DNA of 64,000 nt from positions 55,857 through 119,856 of the forward strand of contig JAPLFJ010000003.1 in the NCBI GenBank assembly GCA_026390735.1, in the 5' to 3' direction. The notes beneath the pieces were generated by a model. The model was not told the DNA's origin, searched no databases, and was given only the letters and a program-made list of their open reading frames with translations. The position numbers and the translations under genes were made by a program. This document shows, in pieces, positions 57,924 through 64,000 of the stretch. The DNA comes from Ignavibacteriota bacterium. GTDB lineage: Bacteria > Bacteroidota > Ignavibacteria > Tepidaquicellales > Tepidaquicellaceae. Numbering within the stretch: position 1 is the first letter of the stretch; each line of letters begins with the position of its first letter.

Positions 57924-58622
57924 ATGAAAGCAAAAGCATTTTGTTCTTTAGCAGTCTTAATTTTATTATTAAGCACTATCTCCTATTCACAAACTACAGA
58001 CGCTCCAAAAATCAAAGGCAAAACCTGTTATGAGTTAATGAAGGAGCAATCGGAGTGTAAAAAATCAAACATTGTACTCTCTCTCAGCGGCGGCTATGCT
58101 GTTCTATTCAGGGATACAGGCTATCCGAACGGATTCAACATTCAGGCAGATGTTATGTATCCCCTATCAGAATCTTTCGCATTTAATTTAGGTGTAAACT
58201 TCAGCCAGTTTTTGGGCTATAATTATGAATTCAATCATAACTTTTACGACACGTTTTATGTAAAGGGATATGATACTATCGGGAAATTCACTCAAATTAA
58301 TTTAATGCCCGGAGTGTCATTTGGAAATCTCAATAGTAACAGTAAATTTAATTATTATATCACTGCAGGGATAAGTCTTGGGCTTTGCAGACATGCTGTT
58401 TCAAGTACTTACATAACAACCAATTCTCCTAGTTATGTAATATTTCCACGTTCGCTTGAACCCGATTATTACGTCGATTTTGGAGTCTTTGCGAGCGGTA
58501 GAATATCTTATAAAGTCTCAGACAGATTCCGCATTTTTCTTGAACCAACTGCCTTTAGCGATTGGAAAGAAAGTTATGAATCAAACTTAAGAATTAACGG
58601 TGGGGTCAGCTTAAACTTATAA
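57924..58622 (+). CDS. outer-membrane beta-barrel protein, paralogue 1
   Basis: 232 residues; signal peptide (LLLSTISYSQ) then an eight- to ten-strand barrel pattern of alternating hydrophobic residues (NGFNIQADVMYPLSESFAFNLGVNFSQF, PGVSFGNLNSNSKFNYYITAGI, ASGRISYKVSDRFRIFLEPTAF), ending GGVSLNL. An OmpA-like/outer-membrane protein beta-barrel fold without a peptidoglycan-binding domain. The next gene is a close paralogue six bases away. Function unknown. Confidence 0.78.
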   Translation: MKAKAFCSLAVLILLLSTISYSQTTDAPKIKGKTCYELMKEQSECKKSNIVLSLSGGYAVLFRDTGYPNGFNIQADVMYPLSESFAFNLGVNFSQFLGYNYEFNHNFYDTFYVKGYDTIGKFTQINLMPGVSFGNLNSNSKFNYYITAGISLGLCRHAVSSTYITTNSPSYVIFPRSLEPDYYVDFGVFASGRISYKVSDRFRIFLEPTAFSDWKESYESNLRINGGVSLNL

Positions 58623-58628
58623 AAGATT

Positions 58629-59342
58629 ATGAACAAAGACATTGCAGCAATATTCGTTATCTTAATTTCATTGATGAGCACAACTTTGTTTGCGCAATCT
58701 TCAGGAATTAATGATAATATAAATAGAGAGATTTTTGAATTTTCAACAAAGCAATCAGTAAATCCTGTTAAATTCTCTCCGACATTTTCGATCGGAGCGG
58801 GTTATGATGGTCTTTTTGAGAAAACCAGCCGTCCTAACGGATTCAACATTCAGGCAGATGTTCTATATCCGGTTTCGGAAAACTTTGCACTGAACATCGG
58901 TATTAACTATTCTCAATTTCCGGGATACCATTATGATGAATATGAAGTTAAATATAATAGCGCTATTAATGATACAGTATATACGCATTATTTTGGTGAT
59001 TACTCTGCAATTACTCATATTCAATTCACACCGGGTGTTTCATTCGGGAATATTAATAGATACAGCAAATTCAATTATTTTGTGACTGCGGGATTGACAA
59101 TTGGAATTAACAGAGAGGGAAAAGGAATACTTAATATGACAAGTACATACAGCCCGCAAAATAATTCTCTTACGATTGAACCTTCATATCACTTTAATTT
59201 TGGAGCTTACGCGAGTGGAAGGATTTCTTATAAAGTCTCAGATAAATTTAATATATTTATTGAACCGGCTGCTGTTAGCAATTGGAGCGATAATGCTTTC
59301 TCAAATTATCACTTGAACGGCGGAGTTAGCTTAGCTCTTTAG
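58629..59342 (+). CDS. outer-membrane beta-barrel protein, paralogue 2
   Basis: 237 residues, signal peptide (LMSTTLFAQS). It shares long stretches with the preceding protein: RPNGFNIQADVLYPVSENFALNIG, PGVSFGNINRYSKFNYFVTAGLTIGINR and ASGRISYKVSDKFNIFIEP, with divergence mainly in putative outer loops. Tandem duplication is evident. Converges with mobA with ten bases between stops. Confidence 0.78.
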   Translation: MNKDIAAIFVILISLMSTTLFAQSSGINDNINREIFEFSTKQSVNPVKFSPTFSIGAGYDGLFEKTSRPNGFNIQADVLYPVSENFALNIGINYSQFPGYHYDEYEVKYNSAINDTVYTHYFGDYSAITHIQFTPGVSFGNINRYSKFNYFVTAGLTIGINREGKGILNMTSTYSPQNNSLTIEPSYHFNFGAYASGRISYKVSDKFNIFIEPAAVSNWSDNAFSNYHLNGGVSLAL

Positions 59343-59352
59343 TGCAAGGCAA

Positions 59353-59973
59353 TCATCTTGATTGCTGCTTATTTATCATCGCAAGAAGATTATTATAATC
59401 TTCTTGCGTGTTTATATTCAGGAATGTGTTTTCCGCATAGCCGATTGCGCTTTCAGGATTTATTATTTCCGCATCACCGGATTCAATGAACGTTAGTAAT
59501 TTATTCCGCCTGTCTTTGCCCTCAGCATTTTCACCGCTAAGTATTTTCTCAAGAGTATCAAGCAACCGCCTATCATACATTCCCGGTAATGGCTGTATAA
59601 ACCCTTTTATACGGCATACTTTTATCAGCTTATCAGTTTCGTAATTCACTATGTACTCTATCGTTTCTTTATTCATCAATGGCACATCACAGGATATAAA
59701 TAAGTTCTTTTCAGTTTGAGAATTCTTCAGTCCGCTGTGTATTCCTCCAATCGGTCCCTTGCCTTTGTACACATCTTCGTAAACAGGCAGGTTCAGAAAC
59801 TTATAATCGTCTGGAGTGTTCGATATTACTATCACTTCCGCAAATACTGATTTCATTAAATCAGCAATCCTTTCAACTATAGTCTGCTCCCCTATTTTCA
59901 GAAGCGATTTATTCACACCCATTCGTGTGCTTTTGCCGCCCGCAAGTATTATTCCTGTTATATCAGAGTACAT
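59353..59973 (-). CDS. mobA: molybdenum cofactor guanylyltransferase MobA
   Basis: 206 residues. Attaches GMP to molybdopterin to form the guanine dinucleotide cofactor. N-terminal nucleotide-binding GIILAGGKSTRMGVNKSLLKIG with the MobA Lys, IVISNTPDDYKFL, YKGKGPIGGIHSGL, FISCDVPLMN (metal Asp). No MobB P-loop partner next to it; instead it overlaps the upstream THEP1-type NTPase gene by 11 bases. Last gene of the proposed molybdenum operon. Confidence 0.93.
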   Translation of the reverse strand: MYSDITGIILAGGKSTRMGVNKSLLKIGEQTIVERIADLMKSVFAEVIVISNTPDDYKFLNLPVYEDVYKGKGPIGGIHSGLKNSQTEKNLFISCDVPLMNKETIEYIVNYETDKLIKVCRIKGFIQPLPGMYDRRLLDTLEKILSGENAEGKDRRNKLLTFIESGDAEIINPESAIGYAENTFLNINTQEDYNNLLAMINKQQSR

Positions 59974-60442
59974 CGTTAAAATATTTAAATCCTTTTGTAT
60001 GAAGTCCGTAATGCTCTATCACTTTTTCAAGTAGTGGTTTCCTTACAACAAGTACTACGTTTGTTTCATCATTTCCATCATCATTCAGTATTCTGCATAC
60101 TTCGGGCTCAAGTCCTTCGCCTCTTAATTCAAGTGGACCGATTTCATCTACGATAAGCCACTTTGGTTTTTGCAGATATACCTTATACAGTTCTTCCCTC
60201 CCCCATTCGAATACAGAAGTCAGGAAATTGTAATTGCCAATCTTTGTCAGCTCTGTTGATTTATCATCCCCGTGATATTCAAGCAGTCTTGTCTCATTGC
60301 TTTTGATTGATACGATGTGTCTGCGTCCGTCTATAACAGGAGAAAGAATTCCATCTGCATCAGGATTATCGCCTACCCACTTTTGCAGTCGCGTTGTCTT
60401 CCCTGTTTTTATCTCACCCGTAAATATGTAAACATTGCTCAT
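59963..60442 (-). CDS. THEP1-type nucleoside-triphosphatase (NTPase_1/COG1618-like)
   Basis: 159 residues. P-loop IFTGEIKTGKTTRLQKW at the N-terminus and Walker B in KWLIVDEIGPLELRGEG with the catalytic Glu, both typical of the THEP1 family, whose physiological role is unknown. The C-terminus is shorter than a normal ABC ATPase and has no ABC signature. It overlaps the membrane protein gene by four bases and mobA by 11, so all three are coupled. It could energise the membrane protein or replace MobB, which is also a small P-loop partner of MobA. Confidence 0.82.
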   Translation of the reverse strand: MSNVYIFTGEIKTGKTTRLQKWVGDNPDADGILSPVIDGRRHIVSIKSNETRLLEYHGDDKSTELTKIGNYNFLTSVFEWGREELYKVYLQKPKWLIVDEIGPLELRGEGLEPEVCRILNDDGNDETNVVLVVRKPLLEKVIEHYGLHTKGFKYFNDVL

Positions 60443-61497
60443 ACCTTATGAATCTTTACGGTTAATAAATTCAGTAAAGAAGACGAGAAGAATCTGTTAA
60501 TTCTCTTTATCCCTGAGAGTGAAGATGAATCTTTCCAGCAGAACCTGACAATGCTTTTAAACAAAGGAATTACGGATACCACGTTTTCAATATCAGTCGT
60601 GTACTTATTCCTGTTCCTGCTCATTAGTTTCTTAAACCAGCTCATCAGCACGGGTGAAAGAAATTTAAACCAGATAAACGAAAGAAGTAATCCGCGCAGT
60701 ACCATCACCAGTAATGAATTTTTCTCTATGTATGGATAATCGGGGTAAACATAGGAATACACAAACAGCGAAACCGTTATAACCATAAAGAATATGCTTC
60801 CCGGTTTGAGCCACCATTTCCTGTGCTTTCCTTTTTTCAATTTACTGATATTCTCTTCTTCGATAAAAGTATTCACGTCGTAATGTCCTGCAGATTTTTC
60901 GTCATTCATCAGTAAGTCTGTCTTGTGTGCAATTCTTGAAGCGTACAGCCCTGCGAGTATTCCGCCGATGATGTGTATCGATGAATATATTGCAATCAGC
61001 CATTTAGTGATTGCAAGGTTAGGATATATCAGTCCGAAGAAGTCCTTGAAAATAATAATCGTAAACTGGTCTATTGACTCCCATAGATTCTTTCCGAATA
61101 TCACTGTAAGGAAGAAAACTTTTTGTATGGAAGAAAAGAACGATACAAGTATCCCTAAAGATAAAGCAGAGACAAAGAATGTCTTTCTTCTGTAGAAGAG
61201 CAGTTCGCCGAACAGCCCCTGAAGAAAGACTGCAAGATAAGCAGTGATTGGTGTATAAGGACTTAGTATTCCTTTTACTATCAATACTATAATCGTTGCT
61301 TTAATTATCGTACCGTTCTTATCTGAAAACTTTGCAATCAGAGTTATTAATATCACTGCAACGTTACCGAGAATGAGACCCGTCAGTGGTATCCTTGCAA
61401 GATGGAGAAACCCTCCAAGGAAACCTTCACTCAAAGCCCATACGGCAATCAGCCTGTTTACACTTTCTGCGTTATTTGTAGTATTAATCTTGTTCAA
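60439..61497 (-). CDS. multi-pass membrane protein of unknown family in mobA operon
   Basis: 352 residues. The N-terminal ~190 residues contain about six hydrophobic helices (ALSEGFLGGFLHLARIPLTGLILGN..., IIKATIIVLIVKGILSPYTPITAYLAVFLQG), with small-residue-rich helices reminiscent of ECF transporter S components or BioY/CbiM-like proteins. After a charged linker (LKKGKHRKWW) come two or three more helices (~238-290) and a basic soluble tail (~300-352), somewhat like an EcfT coupling region. I do not recognise the family. Context suggests an inner-membrane transporter energised by the NTPase. Confidence 0.65.
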   Translation of the reverse strand: MNKINTTNNAESVNRLIAVWALSEGFLGGFLHLARIPLTGLILGNVAVILITLIAKFSDKNGTIIKATIIVLIVKGILSPYTPITAYLAVFLQGLFGELLFYRRKTFFVSALSLGILVSFFSSIQKVFFLTVIFGKNLWESIDQFTIIIFKDFFGLIYPNLAITKWLIAIYSSIHIIGGILAGLYASRIAHKTDLLMNDEKSAGHYDVNTFIEEENISKLKKGKHRKWWLKPGSIFFMVITVSLFVYSYVYPDYPYIEKNSLLVMVLRGLLLSFIWFKFLSPVLMSWFKKLMSRNRNKYTTDIENVVSVIPLFKSIVRFCWKDSSSLSGIKRINRFFSSSLLNLLTVKIHKV

Positions 61498-61503
61498 TAA
61501 TTA

Positions 61504-63453
61504 TTAAAAGTTTGCATCAATTCCGAACACAAAGTTTCTTCCTGCCTGTGGAAACCCGTATTCACTCTCAAAATACTTATCTGCAATATTATTAACACGG
61601 ATAAAAGCTGTGAATTGATTATAGATTTTCTGTGACACGCGAAAATTAAACATTGTATAGTCGGGCAAAGATGTCCAGAGCCTTGTATCGCTGTCTATGC
61701 CGTACCTGCGAGAAGTGAAGGACGCATCAGCAGTCCAGGATAATCCGAAAGTATATGCTTTCGAAAGTACGATGTTCAATGAATGTTCAGGTCTGTACTC
61801 AAGTTTATCACTTACTGTATCTGATTCATTCTTAGAGTAAAGATATGTATAATTTGTTTCGACGTTCATAATACGGAAATCTTTCTGATAGCTGACTTCA
61901 ACACCGCTAAGTGTCACCTTACCGATATTCTGATATTGTGACAGTGTTGCACTTACCGGGACATTCGCAATCATATTTTTCACGTTCGAATAGAATAAAG
62001 CAAGATTTGCATTACCGAACTTTTGGTTTTTGTACTTTAAACCAACTTCAGTATTCCAGTTTCTTTCCACATCTAAATAAGGGTTAGGAATACTCTTTCC
62101 AAGATGCTCAGAAAATAATTCTTTCAGAGTTGGAAACCTGCTGTTGTTTGAAACGTGTGCATAAAGATAAACTTTTTCATTTATGCTTTTCCCTACGCCA
62201 ATATGTCCGTTAAGAACCGGAATTCCTGACCTCGTTGCACTGTCATTCGCAAACACTACATTGAGGTAGTTAAAATTAAGAGCTGCAATAACATCCACTC
62301 CGGATAACTGAAAATTCTTCTCCGCACCTGCCGTGTATGTTTCTGCAACAAATTTCTTATTCGGTTTATTGTAGTTTGCCTGGTCGTAGTGAGTATCTCT
62401 TTTGTAGAACATCGCAAACTTAGCAGATAATATTTTCCCTGCATTTAGTTCAGGTATCAGCGAAACGCCCGATGAATAATCGTCATAAGTTGATGTGAAG
62501 GACGAATTCTTTGTCTGAGTTGTGTAAGTGTTATTATCATAAGCATTAAGAACATTATAACTGTTTACTGTATACGCATTTGCCCTGAGTTTAAGAGCAT
62601 TGCTGATTTTAATATTAGATATAAAATTAAACAGCGAATTGTTCCAGTCTGTGTATTTCCAGTACCTCGGAAACTTAGTATAAATCTGCGTAGGAACATC
62701 TTTTGAATTAAGTGATTTATTAAACTCCAGCATAAAATCTGTATCAGCACTTAACCTATACCCCGCTTTAAACATCGCACCTTTCTGATTAAAAGAACTG
62801 TTATCACGTTTACTTCCGTCTTCATTCTTTGAAGGAGCAAAAGATGAAGGAAGATTATACCCGTCTGACTTATTATAATTACCTGATACGAGCCAGTAAA
62901 ATGATTTATAAATTCCCGAATTTTTTAAGTAAGCTCCGTATGTATTACCATACATAACTTTAGCATACGTTTCAAATCCCTTAATAGGTTCATCCGATAC
63001 AATATTCACTGAGCCGCCAAGAGTGTTTGCACCGTAAAGCACAGATGACATACTTTTCGAAACAGTTACTTTTCCCACAGGTGCAGAATTTATCTGTGAG
63101 AAGTCAAAAGTACCGTCATACGAAATATAGAGCGGAACACCGTCGAAAAATACAGCAGTCTGCCTCTGGTCATAGCCCCTTAGTTTAAAAAGAGATTCAT
63201 TGCGCTGATTGTTTGCGATATAAAGTCCCGGTATCTGTGACAGTGCAGCATCGAGTGAAAAGTGGTCTTTTGACTCAATGGTTGATTTATCGATATCTAT
63301 AGTACTGGTAGTTTTTATCACAGCTTCATTCTCAGAAGTAACAACAATCTCACCTGTATAGTAAGTACGGAGTGAATCATTATCCTGAGCAAAAGATGAA
63401 TTGAGATTCAGAACTGTAAACAGAACAAAAAGAGTAAGGGATACTATCCGCAT
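61504..63453 (-). CDS. TonB-dependent receptor of the mobA operon
   Basis: 649-residue outer-membrane receptor. Signal peptide (LNLNSSFAQ); plug (~30-155: TGEIVVTSENEAVIKTT, LDAALSQIPGLYI, LRGYDQRQTAVFFDGVPLYISYDG, VLYGANTLGGSVNIVSDEP); 22-strand barrel ending in the aromatic Phe of NFVFGIDANF. Similar in size and style to siderophore/cobalamin receptors, without N-terminal extensions. First gene after the putative Moco-type riboswitch, six bases before the membrane protein. Ligand not deducible from the sequence; a molybdenum, tungsten or pterin compound is inferred from context. Confidence 0.88.
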   Translation of the reverse strand: MRIVSLTLFVLFTVLNLNSSFAQDNDSLRTYYTGEIVVTSENEAVIKTTSTIDIDKSTIESKDHFSLDAALSQIPGLYIANNQRNESLFKLRGYDQRQTAVFFDGVPLYISYDGTFDFSQINSAPVGKVTVSKSMSSVLYGANTLGGSVNIVSDEPIKGFETYAKVMYGNTYGAYLKNSGIYKSFYWLVSGNYNKSDGYNLPSSFAPSKNEDGSKRDNSSFNQKGAMFKAGYRLSADTDFMLEFNKSLNSKDVPTQIYTKFPRYWKYTDWNNSLFNFISNIKISNALKLRANAYTVNSYNVLNAYDNNTYTTQTKNSSFTSTYDDYSSGVSLIPELNAGKILSAKFAMFYKRDTHYDQANYNKPNKKFVAETYTAGAEKNFQLSGVDVIAALNFNYLNVVFANDSATRSGIPVLNGHIGVGKSINEKVYLYAHVSNNSRFPTLKELFSEHLGKSIPNPYLDVERNWNTEVGLKYKNQKFGNANLALFYSNVKNMIANVPVSATLSQYQNIGKVTLSGVEVSYQKDFRIMNVETNYTYLYSKNESDTVSDKLEYRPEHSLNIVLSKAYTFGLSWTADASFTSRRYGIDSDTRLWTSLPDYTMFNFRVSQKIYNQFTAFIRVNNIADKYFESEYGFPQAGRNFVFGIDANF

Positions 63454-63515
63454 TAATTTAAAGTTTAATTTATTAAATACACCACTTTGCTGAATAAGCG
63501 ATATAATCCCTTAAA

Positions 63516-63618
63516 CTATCTCCTTTGCAAAGTCGGCAGGCAAATCAGTTTCCGTATTTACCCTATCGGTCGTATTACCTTATCTATGAATGATTTAGGT
63601 TATAAAACTCGGAGATGT
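63516..63618 (-). promoter_or_regulatory. putative Moco-type riboswitch
   Basis: On the minus strand a closing stem pairs AACATCTCC (63619-63611) with GGAGATAGTT (63523-63514), one A bulged. The enclosed RNA has CTCCGAG at the 5' side, GGGTAAATACGGAAACTG in the middle, and GCCTGCCGACTTTGCAAAGGAG at the 3' side in two short pieces (GCCTGCCGAC, then TTTGCAAAGGAG). The 3' GCCGA...GCAA...GGAG core and the molybdopterin gene downstream fit the Moco RNA class as I remember it. No cobalamin GCCACTG/B12 box and no TPP CTGAGA core are present. It ends ~60 bases before the receptor ATG. Confidence 0.55.
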
Positions 63619-63620
63619 TA

Positions 63621-63651
63621 CAAATATATATATTTGATGTGCTACTATCAA
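63621..63651 (-). promoter_or_regulatory. probable promoter of TonB receptor-mobA operon
   Basis: On the minus strand TTG (63651-63649), 20-base spacer, TATATTTG (63628-63621), a full match to the Bacteroidota TAnnTTTG -7 element. The start site would fall at the first bases of the riboswitch closing stem, so the RNA begins with the aptamer. Confidence 0.55.
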
Positions 63652-63798
63652 TTTGAATTTCGTGTCGGGGATTATTAAAAAGAAACGGCTCCCGGCAGAG
63701 GAGCAGTTTATAAACTTAATATTTGCACCGTTGTGTATCAGTGGTACTATTTCAAGCCATTCATTTATGTCTCAATTGGATATTATTATTAAAACAAA

Positions 63799-63832
63799 AA
63801 AGAGGTGCAGTAATTAAATACTGCACCTCTTT
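63799..63832 (-). terminator. terminator of a minus-strand unit entering from the right
   Basis: 14-bp stem AAAGAGGTGCAGTA/TACTGCACCTCTTT with a six-base loop. The better T run (TTTTTTGTTTT) follows on the minus strand, downstream of the small ORF at 63846-63944. Confidence 0.85.
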
Positions 63833-63845
63833 ATTTAATCTTTTA

Positions 63846-63944
63846 TTACTGGCTAAACAATTGTCTCTTCCTGAAAAAAGTTGACAGTAGTAGGTTCTTT
63901 TTTTCTTTCTTTTTTGCTACTTTTTTCTTTCTTTTTGTTAGCAT
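63846..63944 (-). CDS. possible small Lys-rich protein
   Basis: 32 codons beginning ATG: MLTKRKKKVAKKKEKK, then a hydrophobic/basic end (LLLSTFFRKRQLFSQ) and a double stop. It lies in the same frame as, and four codons behind, the end of another minus-strand frame, with a terminator 14 bases downstream. Could be a true short basic protein, or the non-coding 3' end of the upstream gene. No clear ribosome-binding site. Confidence 0.25.
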   Translation of the reverse strand: MLTKRKKKVAKKKEKKNLLLSTFFRKRQLFSQ

Positions 63945-64000
63945 GTTAATAACTTATGCTACTCGGCTTTCTCTATATTTCTCTTCCGGTGTTTTATAGT

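Larger units (their letters stand above)
63454..64000. other. leader region and right edge of window
   Basis: Contains the riboswitch candidate (63516-63618), its probable promoter (63621-63651), a G/C-richer hairpin-prone stretch near 63685-63707 (GGCTCC.../GGAGCAG) and a terminator for a minus-strand transcript entering from the right. At the edge a minus-strand frame (stop at 63954) may be the end of a gene lying mostly outside: its last residues read KTPEEKYRESRVA. Confidence 0.5.

Noticed and set aside
63516..63618. Cobalamin or TPP riboswitch as identity of the mob-operon leader
   Set aside because: The cobalamin B12 box/GCCACTG and the TPP CTGAGA cores are missing, while a true cobalamin riboswitch at 37864-38020 in the same window shows what it would look like.
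63487..63678. 63-codon plus-strand frame over the mob-operon leader
   Set aside because: It covers the structured leader in antisense and has no protein-like features.

Overview
The window is AT-rich DNA from a free-living Gram-negative bacterium, most likely of the Ignavibacteriota/Bacteroidota (FCB) group. Four proteins carry the C-terminal type IX secretion sorting module of this group, including the signature NYPNPFNP. Three TonB-dependent receptors are present, along with a serine-palmitoyltransferase-like enzyme. Three candidate promoters fit the Bacteroidota -33/-7 pattern (TTG, 20 bases, TAnnTTTG-like). Only one structural RNA gene was found (tRNA-His), plus one clear and one probable riboswitch. 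There is no prophage and no CRISPR array.

Layout. 1-8.2 kb (+): the tail of a secreted beta-propeller protein, a lipoprotein, secG, a DUF5683 protein, asnS, a YacP-like NYN protein, an HD hydrolase, an ABC-2 exporter pair and a lipoprotein. 8.2-25.6 kb (mostly -): hybrid histidine kinase, M3 peptidase, secreted endonuclease I, a lone RapZ C-terminal domain, a DUF4349 lipoprotein, a solitary nuoG, then rng and rho, a DUF4189 protein, a complete IS4-type insertion sequence, a T9SS-sorted repeat protein and an SDR oxidoreductase. 25.7-30.4 kb (+): pyruvate kinase, a 1.2-kb repeat island built round a decayed REP-associated (IS200-like) transposase, and groES-groEL behind a CIRCE operator.

30.7-40.7 kb (mostly -): a secreted subtilase, a gamma-carbonic anhydrase, and a vitamin B12 operon (cobalamin riboswitch, btuB, corrinoid adenosyltransferase, BtuG-like surface propeller). 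Upstream lies a four-gene cluster of spt-like transferase, poly-Gln lipoprotein, P-loop kinase and dCMP deaminase; the B12 promoter appears to sit inside the deaminase gene. 40.8-52.4 kb (mostly +): an extended SDR divergent from spt, argS, an SLBB protein, a CoA-binding protein, a DUF2461 protein, a CDGSH protein with two tandem alpha/beta hydrolases, tRNA-His, an ECF sigma factor, a TlpA-like thioredoxin, dxr and rseP. 52.4-59.3 kb: a large CarboxypepD/TonB receptor, an orphan OppF-type ATPase, an M23 peptidase-bactofilin pair and two tandem paralogous outer-membrane barrels.

59.3-63.6 kb (-): the most interesting locus. A Bacteroidota-type promoter and a riboswitch candidate resembling the molybdenum-cofactor (Moco) RNA precede four tightly packed genes: a TonB-dependent receptor, an unrecognised multi-pass membrane protein, a THEP1-type NTPase and mobA. 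I propose a trans-envelope route for molybdate, tungstate or a pterin cofactor that feeds MobA. The NTPase and membrane protein would form the inner-membrane energised step. This is inference from context and needs the checks given in the findings.
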